Assembly (NCBI GenBank): GCA_004028795.1
Contig: SAIW01000001.1
Span: forward strand, 1-42,504
DNA from: Chitinophagaceae bacterium
GTDB taxonomy: Bacteria; Bacteroidota; Bacteroidia; Chitinophagales; Chitinophagaceae
Length of the DNA stretch: 42,504 bases
Reading direction: 5' to 3'
Every line of letters begins with the position of its first letter. The first letter of the stretch is position 1. Position numbers and translations under genes: made by a program. Of this stretch, positions 16,680-25,026 are shown piece after piece. The notes below the pieces were generated by a model, which was not told the origin of the DNA, did not search any database, and saw only the letters and a list, made by a program, of their open reading frames with translations.

Positions 16680-18134
16680 ATGCTCATGAGAAAAGTTTTA
16701 TTAATAGCAGGCATGTTTTCATTTTCATTTATTCATGCTCAAAAAAAAGTTGCACCAAACCCTGTTGACAATTTTAAAACAGAAGCATTAAGCGATATTC
16801 AATCAGACTACGAAAAGTATAAAAAAATTGCATTAACCATTTGGGATTATGCAGAAGTGGGTTACAAAGAAGTAAAAAGTTCTGCCTTGCATCAGCAAAC
16901 TTTAAAAGATGCCGGCTTTACGGTACTGGCAGGTGTGGCGGGCATTCCCACAGCTTTTGTAGCAACATATGGCAGCGGTAAACCTGTTATCGGAATATTG
17001 GCAGAGTTCGATGCATTGCCGGGTTTATCGCAAACCAATTCACCTGAAAAACAAAGTGCAGGTAAAGATGCAGGTCATGGTTGCGGCCATCATTTATTCG
17101 GAACAGCAAGTGTTGCTGCCGGAATTGAAATAAAAAAATTAATTGAAGAAAAAAAGTTTACCGGTACCGTTAAAGTATTCGGTTGCCCCGCAGAAGAAGG
17201 AGGAAGCGGTAAAGTATATATGGTTAGAGAAGGTTTGTTTAATGATGTGGATGCAGCTATCATCTGGCATCCTTGCGATACTACCGCCGTTAAAATGACG
17301 AGTGCTTTAGCAAATAAATCTGCCAAGTTTCGTTTTCATGGTATAGCTGCACATGCAGCTTCTGCACCTGAAAGAGGCAGAAGTGCTTTAGATGCAGTTG
17401 AAGCAATGGATTATATGGTGAATATGATGCGGGAACATATTCCGCAGGAATCAAGAGTGCATTATGTAATTACCAATGGCGGTAAAGCACCGAATGTGGT
17501 TCCTGACTTTGCGGAAGTATATTACTATGTTCGTCATCCTAAAAAAGATGAGGTAGTTGATATTTTCGACAGAGTGGTGAAAGCTGCACAGGGAGCAGCT
17601 TTGGGAACAGGCACCACAATGGATTACGAAGTAATCGGCGGTACACACGATGTGTTATTAAACAGGACCTTAGGTGAAGTGATGCAGAAAAATGTAGAAC
17701 GCGTTGGTGGTGTAACATACACCGCAGAAGAAGTTGAGTTTGCTAAAAAAATACAATCCTCTTTTAATTATAAAGTACCGCCGATTACCGATGCAGCAAC
17801 CGTAAAGCCTCTAAAGCAAATTATGGAATCGGGTGGTGGTTCTTCTGATGTGGGTGACGTTAGTTATACGGTTCCTACCATTGAATTAAATGTGGCAACC
17901 TGGGTTCCCGGAACAGCAGGGCATAGTTGGCAAGCTGTTGCCTGCGGTGGCACTGAAATAGGTACCAAAGGAATGATAGTAGCAGCAAAAACAATGGCAT
18001 TAACTGCTATTGATTTATTTAATAATCCCGCTGTTATTGAAAAAGCCAAGCAAGAGTTTACAATTTCAAAAGGAGATTATCAATACAAAGCATTATTGGG
18101 AGATAGAAAACCTGCTTTGAATTATAGAGATTGA
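16680..18134 (+). CDS. Exported M20-family amidohydrolase (AbgB-like)
   Basis: The 484-residue protein has a signal peptide ending near IHAQ. Metal and catalytic residues of M20D peptidases are visible: AEFDALPG (D111), GHGCGHH (H133, C135, H137, H138) and PAEEGG (E172, E173). HAASAPERG marks the dimerisation region. The Cys in GCGHH and the overall sequence resemble the AbgB/IAA-amino-acid hydrolase branch, which cleaves N-acyl or aminobenzoyl amino acids. Export to the periplasm sets it apart from cytosolic AbgB. A second ATG two codons in (16686) is equally possible as start. It is convergent with lysS across a palindromic repeat. Confidence 0.88.
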   Translation: MLMRKVLLIAGMFSFSFIHAQKKVAPNPVDNFKTEALSDIQSDYEKYKKIALTIWDYAEVGYKEVKSSALHQQTLKDAGFTVLAGVAGIPTAFVATYGSGKPVIGILAEFDALPGLSQTNSPEKQSAGKDAGHGCGHHLFGTASVAAGIEIKKLIEEKKFTGTVKVFGCPAEEGGSGKVYMVREGLFNDVDAAIIWHPCDTTAVKMTSALANKSAKFRFHGIAAHAASAPERGRSALDAVEAMDYMVNMMREHIPQESRVHYVITNGGKAPNVVPDFAEVYYYVRHPKKDEVVDIFDRVVKAAQGAALGTGTTMDYEVIGGTHDVLLNRTLGEVMQKNVERVGGVTYTAEEVEFAKKIQSSFNYKVPPITDAATVKPLKQIMESGGGSSDVGDVSYTVPTIELNVATWVPGTAGHSWQAVACGGTEIGTKGMIVAAKTMALTAIDLFNNPAVIEKAKQEFTISKGDYQYKALLGDRKPALNYRD

Positions 18135-18148
18135 TTTTGGAAAGAATT

Positions 18149-18234
18149 AACCACAGAGTAAACAGAGATTCGCACAGAGTTTAAAAAGGTTTCTCCGTTT
18201 TTACTCCGTGAATAACTCTAACAACTCTGTGGTT
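18149..18234. repeat. ACCACAGAG-type palindromic repeat
   Basis: AACCACAGAG at the left pairs with CTCTGTGGTT at the right (10 bp, perfect). Inside are further CAGAGA, CACAGAG, TCTCCG and ACTCCGTG strings. It lies between two converging genes and may serve as their terminator. The CACAGAG motif recurs beside the GxxExxY gene at 41154. Confidence 0.75.
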
Positions 18235-18242
18235 ATAAATAT

Positions 18243-19766
18243 TTATCCTTCCAACTTTTCAGGTCTCATTTGCGGGAATAACAATACATCCTGTATGCTT
18301 GGTTGATTCAACATCATCATACATAATCTGTCAATACCAATACCTATTCCGCTTGTTGGTGGCATACCGTATTCCAATGCTCTTAAAAAATCATAATCAA
18401 TATACATGGCTTCATCATCTCCACGTTCCATTAGTTTTAATTGTTCTTCAAAACGTTCGCGTTGGTCAATCGGGTCATTCAATTCACTGTAAGCATTGGC
18501 TAATTCTTTTCCGTTCACCATTAATTCAAAACGCTCTACTAACCCCGCTTTGCTTCGATGCTTTTTAGTAAGCGGACTCATTTCTACCGGATAATCTATA
18601 ATAAATGTTGGTTGAATGTATTTGTGTTCGCTGGTAGCTCCGAAAATTTCATCAATTAATTTTCCTTTTCCGATTTTAGGGTCTACAACAATATGTAATT
18701 GTTTACATACTTCGCGTAAGCCTGCTTCATCTTTATCGCTTATATCAATACCCGTATTTTCTTTTACAGCATCAAAAATAGAAATACGTTTAAACGGTGC
18801 TTTAAAGTTAATTGTGTTATCTCCCACTTTTACTTCAGTAGTACCATTTAATGCAATAGCAATTTTTTCAAACAGTTGTTCTGTTATTTCCATCATCCAG
18901 AAATAATCTTTGTAAGCCGTATACCATTCCAATACTGTAAACTCAGGGTTATGCGTTCTGTCCATACCCTCATTTCTGAAATTTCTGCTGAACTCATATA
19001 CCCAATCAAAGCCACCTACAATCAATCTTTTCAAATACAACTCATTCGCAATTCTTAAATAAAACGGAACATCCAATGCATTGTGATGAGTAATGAATGG
19101 TCTTGCAGCAGCACCGCCCGGAATGGCTTGTAACACAGGCGTATCTACTTCCAAAGCTCCCTGTTCATTTAAAAATTCGCGGATGGTATTAATCAATTTA
19201 CTGCGTTTGGCGAATGTTTCTTTTACATTGGGATTGATGATTAAATCTGCATAACGCTGTCTGTAGCGAAACTCAGGGTCAGTTACTTCATCATATACAT
19301 TGCCTTCTTCATCTCTTTTTACAACGGGTAAAGGTTTTAAACTTTTAGTAAGTAAGGTTAATGTTTGCGTATGTAAACTTGTTTCGTCTGTTTTGGTAAT
19401 GAATATATAACCGGTTGCACCGATAATATCTCCTAAATCCAGACCGTGTTTTACCACATTATCCCAAAAGCTTTTATCTTCTGTAGGGCAAATATCATCG
19501 CGTTTAACATAGAGTTGAATAATGCCTTTACTATCCTGTATTTTAATAAAGAAAACTTTGCCTTTATCGTTAATACTCATGATTCTTCCTGCAATACAAA
19601 CATTTGCAAAAGCTTCTTTATTTTCTTCAGAAAAGTTGGCTTTAATATCAGATGAATAATGTGTAACAGGGTATAAAGCTGCAGGGTAAGCATCAATACC
19701 TGCTTCCTGTAATTTTTTTAATTTATCTCTTCTTATAATTTCCTGTTCACTTAAATGCTGACTCAT
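18243..19766 (-). CDS. lysS: Lysyl-tRNA synthetase, class II
   Basis: The full-length 507-residue enzyme attaches lysine to tRNA-Lys. The N-terminal OB-fold anticodon-binding domain (about 50-160) includes VCIAGRIMSIND. The class II catalytic core has motif 1 around FLNEQGALEVDTPVL, motif 2 with FRNEGMDRTHNPEFTVLEWY, and motif 3 GIGIGIDRLCMM near the C-terminus. It has a -7 box TATCTTCG upstream at 19812-19819. A palindromic repeat lies further upstream, so no operon partner is evident. Confidence 0.97.
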   Translation of the reverse strand: MSQHLSEQEIIRRDKLKKLQEAGIDAYPAALYPVTHYSSDIKANFSEENKEAFANVCIAGRIMSINDKGKVFFIKIQDSKGIIQLYVKRDDICPTEDKSFWDNVVKHGLDLGDIIGATGYIFITKTDETSLHTQTLTLLTKSLKPLPVVKRDEEGNVYDEVTDPEFRYRQRYADLIINPNVKETFAKRSKLINTIREFLNEQGALEVDTPVLQAIPGGAAARPFITHHNALDVPFYLRIANELYLKRLIVGGFDWVYEFSRNFRNEGMDRTHNPEFTVLEWYTAYKDYFWMMEITEQLFEKIAIALNGTTEVKVGDNTINFKAPFKRISIFDAVKENTGIDISDKDEAGLREVCKQLHIVVDPKIGKGKLIDEIFGATSEHKYIQPTFIIDYPVEMSPLTKKHRSKAGLVERFELMVNGKELANAYSELNDPIDQRERFEEQLKLMERGDDEAMYIDYDFLRALEYGMPPTSGIGIGIDRLCMMMLNQPSIQDVLLFPQMRPEKLEG

Positions 19767-19811
19767 TCTATGTACGATTTATGATGTTTGATATACGATT
19801 TATAAACGCTG

Positions 19812-19819
19812 CGAAGATA
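19812..19819 (-). promoter_or_regulatory. -7 promoter box of lysS
   Basis: The minus strand reads TATCTTCG, one mismatch from TAnnTTTG, about 45 bases before the ATG. The -33 region has no clear TTTG. Confidence 0.35.
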
Positions 19820-19840
19820 TGTTTTGAATTATTCGTTATC

Positions 19841-19924
19841 GTCATTTCGAAGGTTCTTGCCTGAGAAATCTCATTTTCAATTAAAAAGATTTCTCGTTGG
19901 GTACGAACCCAATCTCGAAATGAC
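19841..19924. repeat. Full GTCATTTCGA palindromic repeat
   Basis: This is an 84-base copy with left arm GTCATTTCGAAGGTTCTTGC and right arm ending AATCTCGAAATGAC, and TTCTCGTTGGG in the right half as in the 7220 copy. It lies upstream of lysS. Confidence 0.9.
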
Positions 19925-19972
19925 AACGAATGTTAAAACATAAGCCCCGCAATGATGTTACTATTAAAACAA

Positions 19973-20003
19973 AAGCCTCTTCAAATTAACATTGAAGAGG
20001 CTT
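19973..20003 (-). terminator. Terminator of ppiD
   Basis: AAGCCTCTTCAA and TTGAAGAGGCTT form a perfect 12-bp stem with a 7-base loop, 28 bases after the ppiD stop. On the minus strand it is followed by TTGTTTTAA. Confidence 0.8.
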
Positions 20004-20030
20004 ATTAGTTTATACAGTTTACTTCAACTA

Positions 20031-22136
20031 TTAATAGAATTTACTTCTGTAATCCTTTATAGCAGCTGCTTTCTTTAATGCATCTAAACCACGGTAGGCA
20101 GCCATACGTTGAGTTTGTAATAACCCTTGCTTAACAGTTACCGCATCATCTGCTGCAGGTTTTGCAAAAATATTTTCAACCTTTAATGCAAATACACCGC
20201 TGGTACCGGCTATCGGGTCTGAAACTTTTCCTTTCAGGTTTGTGTTGAAAGATGCACCGGTAAACTTAGCATCTGCACCAATACCCGGAATAAAAGGATT
20301 AGAGAATAATAAAGTATCAATTTTTTGAACGGATGTAGCTGTGCTTGTTGCCAATGCTTCTAAAGTGTTTCCTTTAAACTTTGTATCAATAATTTGTTTG
20401 GCTTTCTTTTCATTTTTAACAATCGGCTCAATTAAAGGTCTTATTAAACCAACATTAGGAATGCCCGGTTTACTTACTGCAGTAACAATGGCCACCACAT
20501 ATTTATCGCCGATTTTTTCAGGTTGTTCAGTTACATCACCCGCTTCATGGTCATAAGCCCATTTAATTAATTTTCTGCTTTCGCCTAAACCCATTATAGA
20601 GTAATCGTTTTCTTTCAATTCATTAGCAGGTAAAACAACTTTGTTTTGTTTGCCGGCATTTTCATCGAAAGCTTTTTTATTACGGCTGTTAGCTGCAAAC
20701 TGTAAAGCTGCGTTTTGTGCATTGTTATCTGTTTCGTTGCTTATAACAATCGGCTTAGCTATATAAGCAATTTTATAAGCTGGACCTGAACCTTTTTGCC
20801 CTAATACTTCAACATAGTGCAAACCATAAGTAGTTGTGATAACTCCTTTTGAGCCGACAGATTTTTGAAATGCAAACTCAGTAAACTCAGGAACCATTTT
20901 GCTGCTCGGGAAATAATCATACACACCACCTTTATCTTTATTACCGTCATCAGAGAATTTAGCACAAACCGTATCAAAAGGTTTTCCTGCTTTTAATTGC
21001 ATTTCTACGGTATCCATTATTTTTCTGGCAGTACTGTCGTCTCTTACCCGAATAAGTTGACCCGATTGCGGATCCTGCTGATGTGTGGCAATCAATATGT
21101 GACGAACCTTTGCAGAATCCGGCAATATTTTCATACCCACCTGTTTTGCCAATACATATTTATCTCCATCTAAATAAGGACCATACACCTGCCCTACAGA
21201 TAACTTAGCAATAGAATCAATGGCTTTTTGTTTTATTTCGCTTTTGTTAATATAGCCATCGTTATAAGGCATATCACTTCCTGTTTTAGCAATAAAAGAT
21301 TTTACATCTGTTGTGTTAGTAAAGTCGCTTTTAATTTCATTTAAACTATTGTAAACGGTGGCTGAATCTTTTGCACTGGCTGCTGCATCAAAAGTTACAT
21401 AACTAATGCTGCGTGTTTCTTCATCTCTTTCAAATTCTTTTTTATGTTTTTTAGCATAGTTCATTATTTCATCATCAGTAACTTTTACTGTACTGTCTGA
21501 AACAGAAGTGTAGGGAACATATACATAAGAAACAGAAGCTATTGCATTATTATCTGCCTGTGTTTTTTCAACCAACCATTTAGGCACATACATACTTTGT
21601 GTTTGTAATGCCTGATATTTTTGTTGTAATACTCTTTGTATAGTAGGATAGATAAAGCCTTCGTACACTTGACTAATCATCTCTTTATCTTTCGATTTTT
21701 TATATACACCGGTGTACCATTGTTTAGCAGCATCTGCATTAAACTGTCCTGTTTTAGGGTCTGAAAACTGCGGTATCTGTTTAAAAGGAGAAGTTTCTTC
21801 ACTAAATAATGCTTCGCCTAATTCTTTAGCCGTACAAACAATACCTAATTTATCATACTCTTTCTGCATGATTAATTCATTTACCTGAGCATTCCATAAT
21901 TGTCCAATCATCTGCTCATTTCTTGAACCTTGACCATACATGGTTAATTTCTTTTCAAACTCATCTCTTTTAATTACTTCACCATTAACCTTACCTAAAG
22001 TATTAGCGTTACTCCCGAATAAACCACCTCTTCCGCCAAGTGATCTATCCTGAAGAATAAAGGCAATTAAGGCTAAGGCAATCAATCCGAACATGATCCA
22101 TGCACCCTTATCTCTTATTTTTTGAATCGCAGACAT
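20031..22136 (-). CDS. ppiD: Periplasmic peptidyl-prolyl isomerase/chaperone, PpiD-SurA type
   Basis: The 701-residue protein has an N-terminal membrane anchor (about residues 12-28, WIMFGLIALALIAFIL). A SurA_N_3-like chaperone region with VNGEVIKRDEF follows. A parvulin domain (about residues 340-450) begins at VRHILIATHQQ and includes KFSDDGNKDKGGVYDYF and EFAFQKSVGS. A C-terminal chaperone-like part completes the PpiD layout. It should help fold secreted and outer-membrane proteins. A promoter with ideal spacing precedes it and a strong hairpin follows, so it is transcribed alone. Confidence 0.9.
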   Translation of the reverse strand: MSAIQKIRDKGAWIMFGLIALALIAFILQDRSLGGRGGLFGSNANTLGKVNGEVIKRDEFEKKLTMYGQGSRNEQMIGQLWNAQVNELIMQKEYDKLGIVCTAKELGEALFSEETSPFKQIPQFSDPKTGQFNADAAKQWYTGVYKKSKDKEMISQVYEGFIYPTIQRVLQQKYQALQTQSMYVPKWLVEKTQADNNAIASVSYVYVPYTSVSDSTVKVTDDEIMNYAKKHKKEFERDEETRSISYVTFDAAASAKDSATVYNSLNEIKSDFTNTTDVKSFIAKTGSDMPYNDGYINKSEIKQKAIDSIAKLSVGQVYGPYLDGDKYVLAKQVGMKILPDSAKVRHILIATHQQDPQSGQLIRVRDDSTARKIMDTVEMQLKAGKPFDTVCAKFSDDGNKDKGGVYDYFPSSKMVPEFTEFAFQKSVGSKGVITTTYGLHYVEVLGQKGSGPAYKIAYIAKPIVISNETDNNAQNAALQFAANSRNKKAFDENAGKQNKVVLPANELKENDYSIMGLGESRKLIKWAYDHEAGDVTEQPEKIGDKYVVAIVTAVSKPGIPNVGLIRPLIEPIVKNEKKAKQIIDTKFKGNTLEALATSTATSVQKIDTLLFSNPFIPGIGADAKFTGASFNTNLKGKVSDPIAGTSGVFALKVENIFAKPAADDAVTVKQGLLQTQRMAAYRGLDALKKAAAIKDYRSKFY

Positions 22137-22169
22137 GTTGTATTATGTATTAAATTTTTTAAAGGATGG

Positions 22170-22200
22170 CAAAAATAGGGGAAACTATGTTTTGAACAAA
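22170..22200 (-). promoter_or_regulatory. Promoter of ppiD
   Basis: On the minus strand TTTG (22200-22197) is followed after exactly 19 bases by TATTTTTG (22177-22170), a full match to the Bacteroidota sigma-A consensus. Transcription should begin about 25 bases before the ATG. Confidence 0.75.
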
Positions 22201-22277
22201 CTGTGGAAAAACTATTCAAACGCTTTACCCGTAAAGGATTGAAATGTTGAATAAAGTTATAAAAATATCTTTAGATT

Positions 22278-22373
22278 GTCATTCCGAGATTATCCCGAAG
22301 TTTCGGGATCGCCTAACGAAGAATCTCATGATTATTAGTTGGAGATTTCTCAGACGGGAACCTTCGAAATGAC
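22278..22373. repeat. GTCATTTCGA-type palindromic repeat, variant
   Basis: The copy has GTCATTCCGAGATT at the left and CCTTCGAAATGAC at the right. The inner part carries an extra hairpin ATCCCGAAGTTTCGGGAT. About 96 bases long, it is more diverged than the 7220 and 19841 copies. Confidence 0.85.
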
Positions 22374-22669
22374 TACAAATAAGTTTCTCCAAAAAACTAT
22401 TCACATTACCCTGTTAATTACTCCTCTATCAGGTGGAAAAAACATCATTTTTAATTTCATGAAGTGGAAAAATGAAGAATAAAAACAGGTAAATTTTAAA
22501 CAATGCCTGCCTGCCGGTGTTTTTAAAACCAATTACTTGCTCTTAATTAACAGTTGGTAATACGTGAATAACAATTTGGTAATAAAGCGACTTAAGGTTA
22601 TGCCTGTTTGTTAATAAACCTTCCATTTGCCCGTTTTATAAGCATTTGGCAATGTTAATTATCTGTCAG

Positions 22670-22702
22670 TTTCTGTTAAGAAACATATGGTTATTAACTT
22701 CG
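22670..22702 (+). promoter_or_regulatory. Probable nadA promoter
   Basis: TAACTTCG at 22695-22702 is one mismatch from TAnnTTTG, with TTTC 21 bases upstream at the -33 position. The leader would be about 90 bases. The palindrome GTTTCT/AGAAAC overlaps the -33 region and could be an operator. Confidence 0.4.
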
Positions 22703-22797
22703 CACCGTGTTGGCAACTTAGTTTTCAAGAAATTAACAGCCGTAATAGTAGTAAGGCTATTTAATAAAAGTATTAGTATTTAATTATTACAGGAATT

Positions 22798-23805
22798 ATG
22801 AACATTGTTGAAGCAAAAGAAAAAATTTTTGAAAAAGGTTTTTTAGATATTGAAACAGACGTACACTTAGATTTATTTGCAGCCATTGAAAATCTGAAAA
22901 AGAAAAAAAATGCGATTGTGCTGGCTCACTATTATCAGGAGCCGGATATACAGGATGTGGCAGATTATATAGGCGATAGTTTAGGCTTAGCACAAAAAGC
23001 AGCACAAACAGATGCCGATATGATAGTTTTTGCCGGTGTGCATTTTATGGCAGAGACAGCCAAAATATTAAACCCCTCTAAAAAGGTATTATTACCCGAT
23101 TTAAAGGCAGGTTGCAGTCTTGCCGATAGTGCACCCGCCCCGCTCTTTAAAAGATTCAAGGAACAGCACCCTGACCACTTAGTGATATCATATATAAACT
23201 GCAGTGCAGAAATAAAAGCATTGAGTGATATTATCTGTACTTCTTCCAATGCTGAAAAAATTATTGAAAGTGTTCCTGCAGAGCAACCCATCATTTTTGC
23301 ACCGGATAAAAACTTAGGAGCTTACTTAAATAAAAAAACAGGCCGTAATATGGTATTGTGGAACGGAGCCTGTATGGTGCATGAAATTTTCAGTTTAGAA
23401 AAAATTACCAAATTAAAAATACGCCACCCGAAAGCCAAATTAATTGCACACCCTGAATGCGAAGAGGCGGTTTTAAATAAAGCTGATTATATAGGCAGCA
23501 CTACACAACTATTAAAATACACACAAACAGATACAGCTCAGGAATATATTGTTGCTACCGAAACAGGTATACTGCACCAGATGCAGCAAAGCACACCGCA
23601 TAAAACATTTATACCTGCACCGCCGAATAACAGTTGTGCCTGTAATGATTGCCCGCACATGAAACTGAATACGTTAGAGAAATTGTATTTGTGTATGGAA
23701 TATGAATTGCCTGAATTAACCATGAAAGAAGATTTAAGAATAGCGGCTAAACAACCTATTGACAGAATGCTGGCAATAAGTAAAGCTGCAGGATTGATTG
23801 GGTAA
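22798..23805 (+). CDS. nadA: Quinolinate synthase A
   Basis: NadA condenses iminoaspartate with dihydroxyacetone phosphate to quinolinate in de novo NAD synthesis, using a [4Fe-4S] cluster. The 335-residue product has the family motifs [35 protein letters not shown] and HPEC. The cluster Cys candidates are C106 (LKAGCSLAD), C192 (WNGACMVHE) and C285 (C280-A-C282-N-D-C285-PHM). All expected residues are present. nadB and nadC are not adjacent, so it is transcribed alone from a long leader. Confidence 0.96.
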   Translation: MNIVEAKEKIFEKGFLDIETDVHLDLFAAIENLKKKKNAIVLAHYYQEPDIQDVADYIGDSLGLAQKAAQTDADMIVFAGVHFMAETAKILNPSKKVLLPDLKAGCSLADSAPAPLFKRFKEQHPDHLVISYINCSAEIKALSDIICTSSNAEKIIESVPAEQPIIFAPDKNLGAYLNKKTGRNMVLWNGACMVHEIFSLEKITKLKIRHPKAKLIAHPECEEAVLNKADYIGSTTQLLKYTQTDTAQEYIVATETGILHQMQQSTPHKTFIPAPPNNSCACNDCPHMKLNTLEKLYLCMEYELPELTMKEDLRIAAKQPIDRMLAISKAAGLIG

Positions 23806-23883
23806 GAAAGAATAACTTTTAGGCTTGCTGCAATGCTTTTATTTGTTAATAGTAGTACAACTACTAATTGTTTTCATTTTTAA

Positions 23884-23909
23884 ACAATATCTCTCGCAGA
23901 GGACATTGC
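23884..23909. repeat. CAATGTC-type palindrome, low flank of insertion A
   Basis: ACAATATC and GACATTGC flank the core CTCTCGCAGAG. The core here is the reverse complement of the core of the 27808-27833 copy. TGCTGGGAAG follows, matching TGCTGAGAAG in insertion B. Confidence 0.75.
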
Positions 23910-23926
23910 TGGGAAGCAAATCACAA

Positions 23927-23935
23927 GTTAGCGGT
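23927..23935. repeat. Inner inverted repeat of insertion A, low side
   Basis: GTTAGCGGT lies 16 bases outside the stop of the NTF2-like gene and is the exact inverse of ACCGCTAAC at 26250-26258. The same 9-mer recurs at 24989-24997. Confidence 0.65.
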
Positions 23936-23951
23936 TTGTTGTTTTGCTTAA

Positions 23952-24296
23952 CTATTCGTTATAAAAATGATTTTCCTGAATGATTTTGTTATTCTTCCAC
24001 CTTTGAACTGAAAACCGGTGTCCGCTAAATTTTCCAAGCGATTTATGTTCGTAAGCGTAATACCAATTTGTGGCAGATAAATTATTTTCTGAGAGTAAAG
24101 AAACTATTTCAATTGTCTCAATTGTTGCATTTTCAATAAAATCTTTTGTCTTGGTTTCCAAGGAAGCTATTCCTATAACAGGTGAATTTAAATTATCTGT
24201 TGAAACAATGTTATTGTCATAAAATTTCAATGCTTCTATAAATTTCTGCTGTGAAACTAATTGGTTAAATTCTAAAGCCGTTTTATGGAAAGTCAT
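23952..24296 (-). CDS. NTF2-like/SnoaL-like small protein
   Basis: The 114-residue protein opens with a helix containing FNQLVSQQKFIEALKFYDNNIV and ends with a sheet-rich part including HRFSVQRWKNNKIIQENHFYNE, the pattern of SnoaL-like NTF2-fold proteins. In these, a conical cavity binds small ligands or acts as an enzyme, but no catalytic set can be assigned. It is the last of three minus-strand genes in insertion A. Upstream (24308-24385) a 25-codon open stretch ending KPNTIY looks like the remnant 3' end of another gene. Confidence 0.65.
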   Translation of the reverse strand: MTFHKTALEFNQLVSQQKFIEALKFYDNNIVSTDNLNSPVIGIASLETKTKDFIENATIETIEIVSLLSENNLSATNWYYAYEHKSLGKFSGHRFSVQRWKNNKIIQENHFYNE

Positions 24297-24532
24297 ATTA
24301 ATTTAGTTTAGTAAATAGTATTTGGTTTTTCTTTTGAAAACCACGCAATCACTTTCCCCTTCTCTTCTTTCACTCCATTAATGAATTAAGTAAACAATAT
24401 TAGCAGAGGCGGAATTTGAAAATATGTTGTTGAAATTATTGAAAAAAGTTGATTTGCGAAAAACAGATGAGCAATTGCGTTACAGTCTGCAGGCTTTGCT
24501 TGAATGCTTTGTTGCCAGCAGTTGTTTATTTT

Positions 24533-24928
24533 TTAGATGTCAATAAAATCAACACTTTCAGTTGGTGTCAAATTTATTTTATACTTGCCTCTTGTCAATT
24601 CTTTTATTTCCCAGTTTTGATACGAAGAGTTTGTCTTGTTTACAACTGTCAGATTAAAATTAGAAATGTCTAAAAAAACTAACATTGTTTTTGGCCAAGA
24701 ATTCTTATTCAAAAATTGACGTAAAAGAATGCCGTTAGTTGTCTTATGGCCAATTGTTCCAAAATAAAGTCCTTTTAAAATTTCATTTAATTTGTCATTA
24801 TCAGTTTGAATCGAATATATTTTTATAACACCATCAAAAGCTGTTTCATTTTCTAGTTTTCTTAAAAACTTTATACCTTTTACAATTGTCCATTCTTTAA
24901 AGATTTCTTGGCTGTAGTCAAATGTCAT
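24533..24928 (-). CDS. Unrecognised small protein in insertion A
   Basis: The 131-residue product is soluble, without signal peptide or membrane segment. It has alternating strand-like segments (GVIKIYSIQTDND, TMLVFLDISNFNLTVV) and a helix region KLNEILKGLYFG. I do not recognise a family. GTTAGGC, the inverse of GCCTAAC at 24963-24969, precedes its start by about 35 bases on its own strand. Its position between two other accessory genes suggests that it travels as cassette cargo. Reading frame and start are plausible but unsupported by homology. Confidence 0.5.
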   Translation of the reverse strand: MTFDYSQEIFKEWTIVKGIKFLRKLENETAFDGVIKIYSIQTDNDKLNEILKGLYFGTIGHKTTNGILLRQFLNKNSWPKTMLVFLDISNFNLTVVNKTNSSYQNWEIKELTRGKYKINLTPTESVDFIDI

Positions 24929-24988
24929 TAAAATTATTTTGTCAAATGAAACGAGATAAATAGCCTAACTTCTTATTGCCAATACGAT

Positions 24989-24997
24989 GTTAGCGGT
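24989..24997. repeat. Third GTTAGCGGT copy, between PLD and unknown genes
   Basis: The same 9-mer and orientation as at 23927-23935, 30 bases outside the PLD stop codon. With GCCTAAC at 24963-24969 it forms a short inverted-repeat boundary between two cargo genes. Confidence 0.6.
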
Positions 24998-25026
24998 TCG
25001 GCTTTTATCTGTCGTGATGTTTCTTA

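Larger units (their letters stand above)
22137..22797. other. Long intergenic region between ppiD and nadA
   Basis: These 661 bases between divergent genes hold the ppiD promoter (22170-22200), a palindromic repeat (22278-22373) and the nadA promoter region (near 22670-22702). Between them are three GTGGAAAA(A) strings (22203, 22433, 22464), several TTTGGTAAT-like strings, and a small palindrome GTTTCT-GTTA-AGAAAC (22669-22684). No credible gene or RNA was seen. Confidence 0.6.

Noticed and set aside
22200-22480. Replication origin suggested by GTGGAAAA strings
   Set aside because: They do not match the DnaA box TTATCCACA, and no dnaA, dnaN or similar gene is nearby.
24423-24545. A 40-codon plus-strand ORF (MLLKLLKKVDLRKTDEQ...)
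   Set aside because: It runs into the 3' end of the minus-strand 131-residue gene, has no recognisable family and no promoter.
24963-24997. A true integron attC site
   Set aside because: The core 7-mers do not fit RYYYAAC/GTTRRRY on both sides, the spacing (about 35 bases) is far below known attC lengths, and there is no integrase. It is kept only as an analogy.
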